64,000 nucleotides of DNA. Source: Chrysogorgia sp. JL179-B06. Its lineage: Eukaryota > Cnidaria > Anthozoa > Scleralcyonacea > Chrysogorgiidae. Under the pieces are notes generated by a model. That model was not told where the DNA came from. It did no database searches and saw only the letters and a program-made list of their open reading frames with translations. Shown here piece by piece: positions 56,787 to 64,000 of the stretch. The translations under genes and the position numbers were made by a program. The stretch spans positions 1,503,001-1,567,000 of the forward strand of contig JAYKKM010000263.1 in the NCBI GenBank assembly GCA_035772405.1, read 5' to 3'. Each line of letters starts with the position of its first letter. Within the stretch, counting starts at the first letter, position 1.

Positions 56787-56946
56787 GAGTTATGCAAAGC
56801 AAACACAATAGTTTATTTGATATAAAACGTTGGTTATTAGTGTAATAAAATTGTTGTGATGAAAATTTTTTTTAATTGTGAGGAGGGTATAAAATAACCA
56901 CTGTCCCTACAGTGATTCATCATTTACCCTTCACTCGGATTCAGAG
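56787..56946 (+). promoter_or_regulatory. Promoter region before the structural block
   Basis: TATAAAAT at 56888-56895, 52 bp before the ATG at 56947, followed by the inverted repeat CACTGTCCCTACAGTG (56899-56914). This is the longest non-coding gap in the right half of the element and likely starts a transcript reading into the integrase and capsid genes. Confidence 0.5.
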
Positions 56947-57840
56947 ATGGTGGAACTTTATGCACGACAACAATATGATCATTTTTATAAAATGCAATCG
57001 TATACAGATTTGTCTGCAAAAATAATTGCACAAAAAAAAATCAACGGTAATGCTATTCTCGCCAAAGTATATCCGACAGATAAAAGATGTGACAAGTACA
57101 CATACAATAGCGCTGTTGAAGTGAAAAATGATCATATTCCCTCATTGTTGAATGTTCTTAATAAGATTAGCATTCAAGAGAAATCGACGCAGATATTTTT
57201 TGAAGTGGTAAAATTTGAAAATTGGAAAAAGCAAACATGCCGTTTGGTTGTTCGTACAGATGCGTGGGGTGGTTTGGAAATTTGTTATCAGCATCAAGAT
57301 AACGAATTAGCCGATGCAATGGAATTTGACGATGATCCAACACCAACAACCAGCAACAACCACAACAACGCAACGCCAAGTGAAATCGTATGGTCTGATG
57401 ATTGGGGTAGTTTTCATATAAAAAAGAAAGATTCCTTGGATGAATATATTATTGCCCTAAGAAAGTATAATCATGCAACAGGTCATAAATCCCAACCTAC
57501 CCCCGTCAAAAAACGAGTATTGAAGAAAAAGAAACCCACACTCAATTTTGACGACGACGTCGACGATGACGACGACAACGAAAAGATTAAGAAAATAAAA
57601 GTAGAAAGTGATGATGATGAGGTTTGTCACCGTTTAAGCCCATCAGTAATTTCAGAAATTTTTTATTATCGTTTTAGATGTTGTAAAAATATACAAGATA
57701 CATTATGTTTGTACGGTGATACTATAAATAAAGAGTTAGCCAGTAAAAATATAAAAGTTGATTTTATGGGGATATTACGCGACAAAGAACTCGTTGATGA
57801 ACTTGAAGAATATTATATTAATTTTATTTCTTTATTATAG
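56947..57840 (+). CDS. Unknown acidic/basic protein upstream of integrase
   Basis: 297 residues. The N-terminal half (1-120) is a mixed alpha/beta domain (AKIIAQKKINGNAILAKVYP; CRLVVRTDAWGGLEICYQ) of the size of an OB-fold or PCNA-like half, though no motif proves this. Then a Thr/Asn-rich linker, a second small block (SEIVWSDDWGSFHIK), a basic stretch KKRVLKKKKP (probable nuclear signal), an Asp-rich run (DDDVDDDDDNE) and a helical C-terminal domain. It ends 2 bases before the integrase ATG. Possible DNA-associated replication or regulatory factor by composition; not recognised. Confidence 0.6.
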   Translation: MVELYARQQYDHFYKMQSYTDLSAKIIAQKKINGNAILAKVYPTDKRCDKYTYNSAVEVKNDHIPSLLNVLNKISIQEKSTQIFFEVVKFENWKKQTCRLVVRTDAWGGLEICYQHQDNELADAMEFDDDPTPTTSNNHNNATPSEIVWSDDWGSFHIKKKDSLDEYIIALRKYNHATGHKSQPTPVKKRVLKKKKPTLNFDDDVDDDDDNEKIKKIKVESDDDEVCHRLSPSVISEIFYYRFRCCKNIQDTLCLYGDTINKELASKNIKVDFMGILRDKELVDELEEYYINFISLL

Positions 57841-57842
57841 AA

Positions 57843-58757
57843 ATGAGTAAAAAGAAAAAAACTAAATTTTCTGCTGACTTTATTGAAAAAGCTTCAAGAT
57901 TATTAAAAGGAGAGACATTAACTGATGAGGATTATTCTAATTATAGATTACATAGTAGTAGTAAAAAAAAATATAGACGATTGAAATATGCTGTTAATAA
58001 AAATAATGAACAATGGGAAATTGATTTAGCTGAAAATAAAGATTTAGCCCGATATAATAATCAATATCGTTATTGGTTGGTGTGTATTGATATTTTTTCA
58101 AGATTTTGTTGGGTGAAATTAATAAAAAAGAAAACGTCTAATAATGTTAAAAATAAATTTGAAAGTATTCTTATTGAAGAAGGAATAGCCCCTCTTAAAA
58201 TTCAAAGTGATGAAGGAACAGAATTTCAAGATATACGTACGAAATTAAGTAAAAAATATAATTTTGAAGTATTTCATACGTATAATAGAGAAATAAAAGC
58301 ATCCCATGTGGAACGTGTAATTGGAACTTTAAAAACAATGGTTCGTCGTGTTTTAACAATGACTGGAGAATTTGACTATATTCAGTATTTACCCCTTATT
58401 GTTAATCGTTATAATAATTCCCCACATAAAGCATTAGCTGGTGCAACACCTTTTGAAATTTATCGCGAAGAAAAAAAAGGAAAAATACGTAAAGTAAAAA
58501 ATAAAATGGTACGTGATCATTTAAATTATCCTATTCCCACTCAAGATCTGATACGAGAAGGTACGCGTGTACGTATTGCGAGAGTAAAAAATAATATTTT
58601 TGAAAAAAGCAGTCTTCGACGATGGACAAATGAGATATTTTTTATTAAAAAAGTATTTATCACTGATCCCGTTACATATCAATTAGAAGACGAACAACGT
58701 GAAGAAATTAAAGGAATTTTTTATCGTGCTGAATTACAAGTTTTAAAAAAAAAATGA
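57843..58757 (+). CDS. Retroviral-type (Polinton) integrase
   Basis: 304 residues with the rve integrase core. Catalytic triad: Asp61 (WEIDLAEN), Asp123 (QSDEGTEF) and Glu157 (ASHVERVIGTLK), with 33 residues between the last two. RYWLVCIDIFSRFCW follows the first Asp and NRYNNSPHKALAGATPFEIY the last Glu, both typical of Polinton and Ty3-type integrases. A short basic N-terminal region replaces a clear HHCC zinc finger, and an SH3/chromo-like beta segment (TRVRIARVKNNIF, RRWTNEIFFIKKVF) ends the protein. It would cut and join element ends to host DNA. The frame is intact. Its stop overlaps the penton ATG (ATGA at 58754). Confidence 0.92.
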   Translation: MSKKKKTKFSADFIEKASRLLKGETLTDEDYSNYRLHSSSKKKYRRLKYAVNKNNEQWEIDLAENKDLARYNNQYRYWLVCIDIFSRFCWVKLIKKKTSNNVKNKFESILIEEGIAPLKIQSDEGTEFQDIRTKLSKKYNFEVFHTYNREIKASHVERVIGTLKTMVRRVLTMTGEFDYIQYLPLIVNRYNNSPHKALAGATPFEIYREEKKGKIRKVKNKMVRDHLNYPIPTQDLIREGTRVRIARVKNNIFEKSSLRRWTNEIFFIKKVFITDPVTYQLEDEQREEIKGIFYRAELQVLKKK

Positions 58758-59713
58758 ATTTACACATTGCTAGTAATTCAATATCAAGAGGACTTCAAAA
58801 GAATTTGATTAATGATTTTGAAATGAAAATTGCACAACCCATTGATGCTTTGAACAATGAATGTTTTTTAGAAGTTTTACAAGTTTGTTATCCTCAAACA
58901 ACTAAAAATATTGTAGGTGATGAATGTTTTTTTTCATTTATCATAACCTATAAGAATTTTATACCCGAAGAAAATAATAATTCGGTATACACCAACAGTG
59001 AGTTCGTTTTTACATCGGATACATTTATTATACCCGACGGAATTTATGATTTATCTTCATTAATTATATTTTTAAATAATATTTTAGAAGGATTTGAAAT
59101 TTTTTGTACCATCGGGTCAAATGGGAAAGTAATTATTAATGTTAATGTTGAGATTGAGTATTGGGTATATGAAAATGCGAGTAAAGCAGTCGATGGGTTA
59201 CAGGTAAATGAATTTCGATTATCTAACAAGACTACGGTAGAAAAAAAGGGTATTCAATATGCTTCTTTTAATCAAAAGATTAATATATTATTTTCAAAAA
59301 AATTAGCTTTTATGCTAGGTTTAAAAAATGAAAAAGGTCTTGAAATCGTTCCTCTCTTGTTTGAAATAAAAAAAGATAACCCTACACCTCGAACCCTTTT
59401 TTCTAAACATTTTGATTACTTACCCGATGTATCCGACGGATTAAATAAAATGTTTATATATTGTGATGAAATAGAACTGGGGTTAGTTGGTGATAGTTGT
59501 TCCGAATTGTTAACAACAGTACCCATTCAATGGCATCGACAAGGTGGTGGGGGGGATGGACAATTAGTTTATTATAGTCCCCCAAAATCATTGAGAAAAT
59601 TAAAAAAAGACATTATAAGAGAAATTCATATTAAAGTTAAAGATACTACAGGAAAATTAGTTCCTTTTGATTCAGGAACGCTTAGTATTGATTGTTTAAT
59701 ACATTCAACATAA
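58754..59713 (+). CDS. Polinton-type penton (minor capsid) protein
   Basis: 319 residues. Matches the penton or minor capsid family of Polintons and related viruses: an N-terminal strand set with IPDGIYDLSSLIIFLNN (93-109), KLAFMLGL (183-190), MFIYCDEIELGLVGDS (233-248), ELLTTVPI, and a closing beta region IHIKVKDTTGKLVPFDSGTL (291-310). These proteins form a single jelly roll and occupy capsid vertices. The frame is intact. A Gly-rich loop (RQGGGGDG) lies before the last strands. The ATG overlaps the integrase stop; its stop overlaps the next ATG (TAATG). Confidence 0.8.
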   Translation: MNLHIASNSISRGLQKNLINDFEMKIAQPIDALNNECFLEVLQVCYPQTTKNIVGDECFFSFIITYKNFIPEENNNSVYTNSEFVFTSDTFIIPDGIYDLSSLIIFLNNILEGFEIFCTIGSNGKVIINVNVEIEYWVYENASKAVDGLQVNEFRLSNKTTVEKKGIQYASFNQKINILFSKKLAFMLGLKNEKGLEIVPLLFEIKKDNPTPRTLFSKHFDYLPDVSDGLNKMFIYCDEIELGLVGDSCSELLTTVPIQWHRQGGGGDGQLVYYSPPKSLRKLKKDIIREIHIKVKDTTGKLVPFDSGTLSIDCLIHST

Positions 59714-60201
59714 TGCTTTTGATTGTTCTTGAAGAAAAAAATGGGGAAATGATAATTAAAGAATATAAAATATTTTATCCTTTTTCTCTTTACGTGTTAG
59801 TAAATTGTGGGAAAAATTTTTTATGGAATTTAAATTCGATTGAATATAAAAATATCAAAAATTCATTTCGAATTACGTGTGCAAACAAAATGGATTTCAG
59901 TGCAATAAAACAATCAAAAAAAATAAATAATGGAACGATTTCAGTTTCTTCATCTACTATTATTTCCAATGCAACACAACGTTTTATATATACTATAAAA
60001 GAATTATTTTATATTGACGAAAAAAATCCTTATACATCATTAAATGATGAAAAAAAAAAATTCCCCTATTTTTTATTTATGAGTGATAAAGAGGCTAAAC
60101 AATCACTACAGTTCTTTATTAACTATGAGAATAACGTACCGTTAAAAGGTGAAGAAATTAAGATATCTATAAATTTATTTGAAGAAAAAAATAATGACTG
60201 A
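59713..60201 (+). CDS. Unknown structural-block protein
   Basis: 162 residues from the ATG at 59713, which overlaps the penton stop. Beta-rich first half (MLLIVLEEKNGEMIIKEYKI, YPFSLYVLVNCGKNFLW), Ser/Thr-rich middle (NNGTISVSSSTII), acidic end. No Cys motifs or membrane helix. Position between penton and core-peptide genes suggests a virion or assembly role (inference). Family not recognised. Confidence 0.6.
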   Translation: MLLIVLEEKNGEMIIKEYKIFYPFSLYVLVNCGKNFLWNLNSIEYKNIKNSFRITCANKMDFSAIKQSKKINNGTISVSSSTIISNATQRFIYTIKELFYIDEKNPYTSLNDEKKKFPYFLFMSDKEAKQSLQFFINYENNVPLKGEEIKISINLFEEKNND

Positions 60202-60454
60202 AAAAATAAATGAACTATCTGTAGAAGATTATACTGAATTGTTAAATGGTGGAAATCGTGGAAAAAATTATTCCTCATCATATTTTGTTGTGAAAAGAAA
60301 AAATAAAGAAAATCCAACTAAGAAAGAAATTTTATTAAATGAGGGTGTGGGATTACCCTCAAATTTAAATTTAGATACTTATTATACAAGTGATAATAAA
60401 AAAAAGAGAAAAAAAATAGATCCAAATGTAATACGTTTTTTACAAAATAGATAG
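60194..60454 (+). CDS. Small basic structural-block protein
   Basis: 86 residues from the ATG at 60194, overlapping the end of the previous gene by 8 bases. Highly basic after residue 20 (SYFVVKRKNKEN, NKKKRKKIDPN), ending VIRFLQNR. A longer reading from 60179 would need a TTG start. Could be a virion DNA-associated or scaffold protein. Not recognised. Confidence 0.55.
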   Translation: MTEKINELSVEDYTELLNGGNRGKNYSSSYFVVKRKNKENPTKKEILLNEGVGLPSNLNLDTYYTSDNKKKRKKIDPNVIRFLQNR

Positions 60455-60467
60455 TGTAAAAAAAAAG

Positions 60468-60474
60468 TATAAAT
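60468..60474 (+). promoter_or_regulatory. TATA box of the capsid cluster
   Basis: TATAAAT, 33 bp before the first small ATG (60501) and about 260 bp before the capsid ATG. Confidence 0.5.
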
Positions 60475-60500
60475 AAAAAAAGTTATATAAAAAAATCATA

Positions 60501-60575
60501 ATGTTGTGTATATTATTATTATTTTTATTGTTGTGGTTATTGTTGTTTTTTAAAAATAAAATAAATGACGCGTAA
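60501..60575 (+). CDS. Hydrophobic single-span mini-protein
   Basis: 24 residues: almost all Leu/Phe/Trp (CILLLFLLLWLLLFF) followed by KNKINDA. One membrane helix with a short polar tail. Directly downstream of a TATA box. Small hydrophobic proteins are common in DNA viruses; could also be a chance frame in AT-rich DNA. Confidence 0.4.
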   Translation: MLCILLLFLLLWLLLFFKNKINDA

Positions 60576-60718
60576 AAAATATATCAAAAAAAGAAAAAAC
60601 AAAAGAGGAATAAGAAAACGTAGAAGAAAAAGGAGGGTTTAATGGAGCATTGGCACTGGGTATGGTTCTTCCTCAAGTGTTGGGAACACTTTCAAATATT
60701 CTTAAAATTAACGTTTAA
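60565..60718 (+). pseudogene. Core peptide like adenovirus pX, split between two frames
   Basis: ATG at 60565 opens 25 codons that are nearly all Arg and Lys (KKRKNKRGIRKRRRKRR) and stop at 60642. In another frame the DNA from 60632 to 60718 reads GGFNGALALGMVLPQVLG, then a short hydrophobic tail and a stop. A basic run followed by Gly-Gly and a hydrophobic tail is the layout of adenovirus and adintovirus pX (mu precursor) core proteins, so the two parts likely belong to one gene with a one-base difference at the A5 run 60627-60631. Role: DNA condensation in the virion, and perhaps membrane activity of the tail. Confidence 0.55.
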
Positions 60719-60729
60719 AAAAAAATAAA

Positions 60730-62061
60730 ATGAGTAAAAAAATTGAAGATGTGGAAAAAAATGATATATTATTTAGCGAGCCTTTACAATTTTTTACGTC
60801 ATCACCCTATAATGATACGTTTACGGAATGTCGTGAAACGGAAATTATCGCAACGCCTGTAGATAATCAATCGTCAGTATACACGTTTACAAGACATGGG
60901 AACGCCGTGGGATTAATGAAAACAAGCGATGCTAAAATAATGGCTAGAGTATCGATTAGAAATGCTGCTGGACTTATAGCACCTGCAGCATCGGGGTTTG
61001 CGATGATTACATTACCCCTTCGCACAATGTGGAAAACAAAAGAATTAAAAATAAATGAAAATTTAATTACACCATCAGATAATTTTGCACATTTTGCATC
61101 ATGGATAGAATTTATAACGCGTCAAATACCGTCGGGATATAAAGATTCTAAAGAGCTTAATTTAGCATATTTAAATACAGCCGAACATATGAGCGATATC
61201 GTGGGTTTCACTAATGGAACTAATGTCGTAAATGCAGGAGGGAGACAAAAAACAATTGCATTTCAAAATCAATCGCAGAATTTGATAGATGAGATTGATT
61301 GTTCATTATTTAGCGAAGGGGGTACTGAAATATATATTCCCACAGCGTATAAAGTTGAATTACGTTTAACGCGTGCATTAAATACAATTGTAATGATGGG
61401 TGCCAATCATGCGAATATGCCCGTTGCTGATACTATAATTACCCTAGACGATTTTAAAATAAAAATTCCTGTATTTAAACCAAAAAAACAATTATCAAAT
61501 GCTCTTAATATAGGGATGGTGACCCATAATAAAGAAACATTATATTATACAACCAATTATCGTTGTATTACTGAATCAGTAGCTGCAGGACGAAATTCAC
61601 ATCAAGTAATCGATGTGTTTAATGGTAGCGTTCCTACACGTTTATATATTGTATTTTCTCCATTAGCAAATTGGAACGGATCATATACTCATAATATTTT
61701 TGAATTTAACTGGCCTAATTATGATAATGTTGAAGTTTCCGTAAATAACGCTGTTGTCGGGAGAATTGAAAATCATGCTGAAGCTTACTCAAAATTACGC
61801 GCGGTATTAAATCGCAACTATTCAGAAATGCCAATAACTTATAATGACTTTATAAACGGGTATTCTATATTAGCATTTGATTTAACAGATAATAGAGACT
61901 CTCATCTTGCAGTATTACCCATAAGACCGTCGGGAAATGTTAATGTGGATTTTCATTTTTCTCAAAATACAGTTCAAGGGGCGTTAATATTTGTTGGTGA
62001 ATTTCGAAATGAAATTAGAGTGGGATTAAATACCCCTGCAAGATTATTACACAGCATTTAA
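60730..62061 (+). CDS. Major capsid protein (Polinton/adintovirus double jelly-roll type)
   Basis: 443 residues, intact. Matches the Polinton-type major capsid family in pattern: IYIPTAYKVELRLTRA before the midpoint, LANWNGSYTHNIFEFNWPNY at the start of the second jelly roll, then a C-terminal block FINGYSILAFDLTDN, VDFHFSQNTVQGALIFVGEF and RLLHSI. Trimers of such proteins build the icosahedral shell. At 443 residues it is somewhat shorter than many Polinton MCPs, so loops may be reduced. No Cys cluster. It follows the core-peptide region and precedes further small basic genes. Call rests on motif pattern; a structure prediction would settle it. Confidence 0.82.
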   Translation: MSKKIEDVEKNDILFSEPLQFFTSSPYNDTFTECRETEIIATPVDNQSSVYTFTRHGNAVGLMKTSDAKIMARVSIRNAAGLIAPAASGFAMITLPLRTMWKTKELKINENLITPSDNFAHFASWIEFITRQIPSGYKDSKELNLAYLNTAEHMSDIVGFTNGTNVVNAGGRQKTIAFQNQSQNLIDEIDCSLFSEGGTEIYIPTAYKVELRLTRALNTIVMMGANHANMPVADTIITLDDFKIKIPVFKPKKQLSNALNIGMVTHNKETLYYTTNYRCITESVAAGRNSHQVIDVFNGSVPTRLYIVFSPLANWNGSYTHNIFEFNWPNYDNVEVSVNNAVVGRIENHAEAYSKLRAVLNRNYSEMPITYNDFINGYSILAFDLTDNRDSHLAVLPIRPSGNVNVDFHFSQNTVQGALIFVGEFRNEIRVGLNTPARLLHSI

Positions 62062-62094
62062 TTATCAACATTTGTAAGGGGATGTACAAAAAAA

Positions 62095-62241
62095 ATGAAG
62101 AACACAAAACCCATTACAACAAAGAATAGAATAAAAAAACCAAAAATAAAAAACCCAGTTATTAACAAAATACCACTAAATCGTGAACATTATTCTTGTA
62201 TTTCCACCGTTTTCAGTTTACGCATAAAAAAAAATGAATGA
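62095..62241 (+). CDS. Small basic peptide after the capsid gene
   Basis: 48 residues, Lys/Asn/Pro-rich (KNTKPITTKNRIKKPKIKNP), ending SLRIKKNE. Its stop overlaps the ATG of the next gene by 8 bases. Composition could fit a virion core peptide, but may also be a chance frame. Confidence 0.4.
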   Translation: MKNTKPITTKNRIKKPKIKNPVINKIPLNREHYSCISTVFSLRIKKNE

Positions 62242-62792
62242 AGAAAAAAATGATGAATTAAATAAAGAAGAGGAAAAAAAAGACGAGAAAAATGATAATT
62301 CAAGAGATGATGGTGATGAAGAGGAGGATGATAGTGAAAATGATAGCGATGTTGTTAGCGATGATGTTAGTGATGAAATGGATAGTGAAAGTTCCGTTAC
62401 TTCTTCTTCATCAAGTTGCGAAGATGATTTAAAATTTTTAGAAACATTAGTTCAATTAAATAAAATAAAGAAAAAAGCTTTTGAAAAAAAAAAAAGGATT
62501 TTTTACCCTCGTTAAAAAATATCTTAAAGCAGATATTGATAAAAAAAATACGTTGTTAGATTCTCAATTAATTAATAAATTACAATACATTGCTAAAAAT
62601 ATTTTAAATAAAAAAATTTCTATCCAACTTTCCAGTGATAATAAATATATTTTGAATAAGTTTTCAAAGAACAAAATAAAAGAAAAAGATTTAAAAATAT
62701 TATTATCTGAGGATTTTCGTATAATCAACATATATCAAAAAGCATACAAATTACTTAACCAACAAATAAAAAAAAATGACCGAAGTAAATAA
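62234..62792 (+). pseudogene. Acidic/basic protein split at an A12 run
   Basis: ATG at 62234 opens a 93-codon frame, very acidic (DDGDEEEDDSENDSDVVSDD), then helical (FLETLVQLNKIKKKAFEKK), stopping at 62515. From the run of twelve A (62484-62495) a second frame without its own ATG continues as GFFTLVKKYLKADIDKKN and stays helical and basic to 62792. The pieces likely form one gene of about 185 codons with a one-base run-length difference. Function unknown; position between capsid and protease suggests a virion or scaffold role. Confidence 0.6.
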
Positions 62793-63453
62793 AATGCAAT
62801 TAATTAATCCGAGTAAATTAAATGAAATTTTAGATTTAATCAAAACTGATCATGAAAACGAAAAATTATTGCAGGGAATTAACAACAAAAATAATTTCGA
62901 ACTTATTGAAAGTAAAAATAAAATGAAAGACGAAATGAAAAAAGTTAATAATGATCAACGTGTCGCAGAGAGTATGGTTAGTTTTTTAAAAAGACAACAA
63001 AATATGAAAAGAAAAAGTAATGAACTTGAAAATGAGGTGACCAATGATGAATCACCCGAGGTAAGGAAAACACCGACTGTGACAAGTGGTCAACAAATAA
63101 AAGAATTTCTTGAAAGGAAAAAAATTAAAATTGGGGGTACAGATATAATAAAAATAAACGGTGTTGCAATAAACCATCATGATTTATTATACGATTTAAC
63201 GCATAATGTCAGCAAACAAAACATGTTCAATCTTACACAACAAAAGCAGGCGGCTGCTTTAAAAGAATTGAAAAAATTACATATGCCCGCCCATTATATA
63301 CGAAATATAAAATTACGACAACGTTATATAAATTTGGGAAAACCGGGTCTTGCGAGTCACGAAGAACCCTCTACATCACTCACCACCCACATTCCTATAC
63401 CCTCAACGCAGCCCTATACAACACAAAGAAAATGGCGACGCAAAAAGCAATGA
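62776..63453 (+). CDS. Unknown protein immediately before the protease
   Basis: 225 residues, overlapping the previous gene by 17 bases and the protease ATG by 4 (ATGA at 63450). Helical and charged N-terminal two thirds (LNEILDLIKTDHENEKLL; RVAESMVSFLKRQQ), a compact motif GGTDIIKINGVAINHHDLLY followed by DLTHN, then a Pro/Thr-rich basic tail (TTQRKWRRKKQ). The position next to the protease and the basic tail are compatible with a maturation substrate such as a minor core or scaffold protein. No family recognised. Confidence 0.55.
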   Translation: MTEVNKMQLINPSKLNEILDLIKTDHENEKLLQGINNKNNFELIESKNKMKDEMKKVNNDQRVAESMVSFLKRQQNMKRKSNELENEVTNDESPEVRKTPTVTSGQQIKEFLERKKIKIGGTDIIKINGVAINHHDLLYDLTHNVSKQNMFNLTQQKQAAALKELKKLHMPAHYIRNIKLRQRYINLGKPGLASHEEPSTSLTTHIPIPSTQPYTTQRKWRRKKQ

Positions 63454-64000
63454 ATTTACATTGTTTTTTAACCCAATTTTTATTTACGAACGAGATTAAT
63501 AAAATTTCAAAAATAAATAAGTTTTTAAATAAATATTATTTGGGTACATTTCCTGCAAATATTTTTCCTAAAAAAATTTATTATCCCTCGTGTTGGATTT
63601 GGAATACGGATGAAGCAGATCAAAACGGTCAACATTGGATTGCTATATGGGTGGATAAAGAAAAACATATGAATTTTTTTGATAGTTTTGCAAAAGATGT
63701 CTCGTTTTATAAACGTGAATATTGGTATGATTATAGTGTAAAAAAAGGACTAACATTTCAATATATTCAAAGTAAACAATTACAATCCAAAAATACAGCC
63801 GTGTGTGGAAATTGGAGTTTATTATATTTATACAATCAATGTCGTAATGAATTCGAAAATAATAATAAACAAAAAATATTTAAAAATGAACGTATTAAAT
63901 TAAAAAACGATATTAAATTTAAAAAAAAAATAGAAACAATTTTAGGTCGTGTACTCGTAGGAATATATATAATAAAAAATGTAAAAAAAATTGTAAGAGT
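63450..64000 (+). CDS. Adenain-like cysteine protease (runs off the edge)
   Basis: Open from the ATG at 63450 to the end of the window (183 codons, no stop). Catalytic residues of the adenovirus/Polinton maturation protease are in order: His62 (GQHWIAIWVD), Asp78 (FFDSF), Gln112 (oxyanion hole) and Cys119 (AVCGNWSLLYL), with Gln and Cys 7 apart as in adenain. CWIWNTDEADQ precedes the His block. The enzyme would cleave capsid and core precursors during virion maturation. The ATG overlaps the preceding stop (ATGA). The C-terminus lies outside the window. Confidence 0.88.
   Translation, partial: MNLHCFLTQFLFTNEINKISKINKFLNKYYLGTFPANIFPKKIYYPSCWIWNTDEADQNGQHWIAIWVDKEKHMNFFDSFAKDVSFYKREYWYDYSVKKGLTFQYIQSKQLQSKNTAVCGNWSLLYLYNQCRNEFENNNKQKIFKNERIKLKNDIKFKKKIETILGRVLVGIYIIKNVKKIVR

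Larger units (their letters stand above)
49120..64000. mobile_element. Integrated Polinton/adintovirus-like DNA virus (partial)
   Basis: A dense block of about 27 short AT-rich genes with viral hallmark functions: DDE integrase, penton, major capsid protein, Arg/Lys-rich core peptide and adenain-like protease, as in Polintons/Mavericks and adintoviruses. The left part is an accessory region with genes on both strands; the right part is a plus-strand structural block. The element runs off the right edge; polymerase B and packaging ATPase are not in the window. Left boundary approximate (48.75-49.45 kb). Gene borders often overlap by 1-20 bases. Capsid and integrase frames are open. Confidence 0.85.

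Noticed and set aside
57843..58757. LTR retrotransposon or retrovirus integrase
   Set aside because: No protease-RT-RNaseH upstream and no LTRs; neighbours are capsid, penton and adenain genes, so a Polinton integrase fits.
60642..60728. 28-codon frame MEHWHWVWFF...
   Set aside because: Overlaps the core-peptide hydrophobic tail frame, which has a better family explanation.
49120..64000. Giant virus or virophage (Lavidaviridae) insertion
   Set aside because: Protease type, pX-like peptide and integrase combination fit Polinton/adintovirus-like elements better; polymerase and ATPase are needed to exclude relatives fully.

Overview
The window is AT-rich nuclear DNA of an invertebrate animal. 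It has intron-bearing coding fragments with GT/AG borders, CR1/L2-like LINEs, Penelope-like retroelements, tRNA-derived SINEs, hAT-like and many fold-back DNA elements, and broken genes of types common in cnidarian and sponge genomes (RecQ-like helicase, DUF6589-like, Myb/SANT-like). The phylum cannot be fixed from sequence alone; cnidarian or sponge is my best guess.

Layout. 1-3.8 kb: decayed LINE split by an inverted-repeat element, a 20-bp tandem array and another LINE tail. 3.8-11 kb: fold-back elements and SINEs, and among them a four-exon minus-strand gene for a small secreted tyrosine-rich protein built of exon-encoded modules (6697-10955). 11-18.6 kb: mostly repeats, with a hAT-like element (12670-13739), large inverted repeats and a directly repeated family carrying short palindromic AGTCATTTTGACT-type units. 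18.65-22.1 kb: nearly full-length but broken LINE. 22-26 kb: SINEs and a Penelope-like fragment. 26.3-30.8 kb: broken RecQ-like helicase (plus) facing a broken DUF6589-like gene (minus). 31-34.2 kb: fold-backs, a Penelope RT piece and two spliced exons of a possible DNA methyltransferase-like protein (minus). 36-47.3 kb: scattered exon-like pieces on the plus strand, a Myb/SANT-like pseudogene and more repeats. 47.7-48.7 kb: 5'-truncated LINE on the minus strand.

From about 49.1 kb to the right edge the base composition becomes much more AT-rich and gene density jumps to viral levels. This is the left and central part of an integrated Polinton/adintovirus-like DNA virus. The diagnostic genes are a DDE retroviral-type integrase (57843-58757), a Polinton-type penton or minor capsid protein (58754-59713), a double-jelly-roll-type major capsid protein (60730-62061), an Arg/Lys-rich core peptide resembling adenovirus pX, and an adenain-like cysteine protease (63450 to beyond the edge). 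No DNA polymerase B or packaging ATPase is seen, and no terminal repeat could be defined; both may lie to the right.

The left 7 kb of the element is an accessory block of small genes on both strands, most with TATA boxes 30-70 bp upstream. Eight of them appear to be diverged members of one roughly 90-residue domain family, one carrying the domain twice. The block also encodes two paralogous Cys-rich miniproteins, a basic Arg-rich peptide, a Cys/His-rich protein, a 390-residue unknown and a Fic-domain protein with a near-complete catalytic motif. From 56.9 kb rightward the structural genes are all on the plus strand and packed with stop/start overlaps. Four genes are interrupted by single-base frame breaks, mostly at homopolymer A runs. 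The main capsid, penton, integrase and protease frames are open, so the element is either young or the breaks are sequencing errors or recoding sites.
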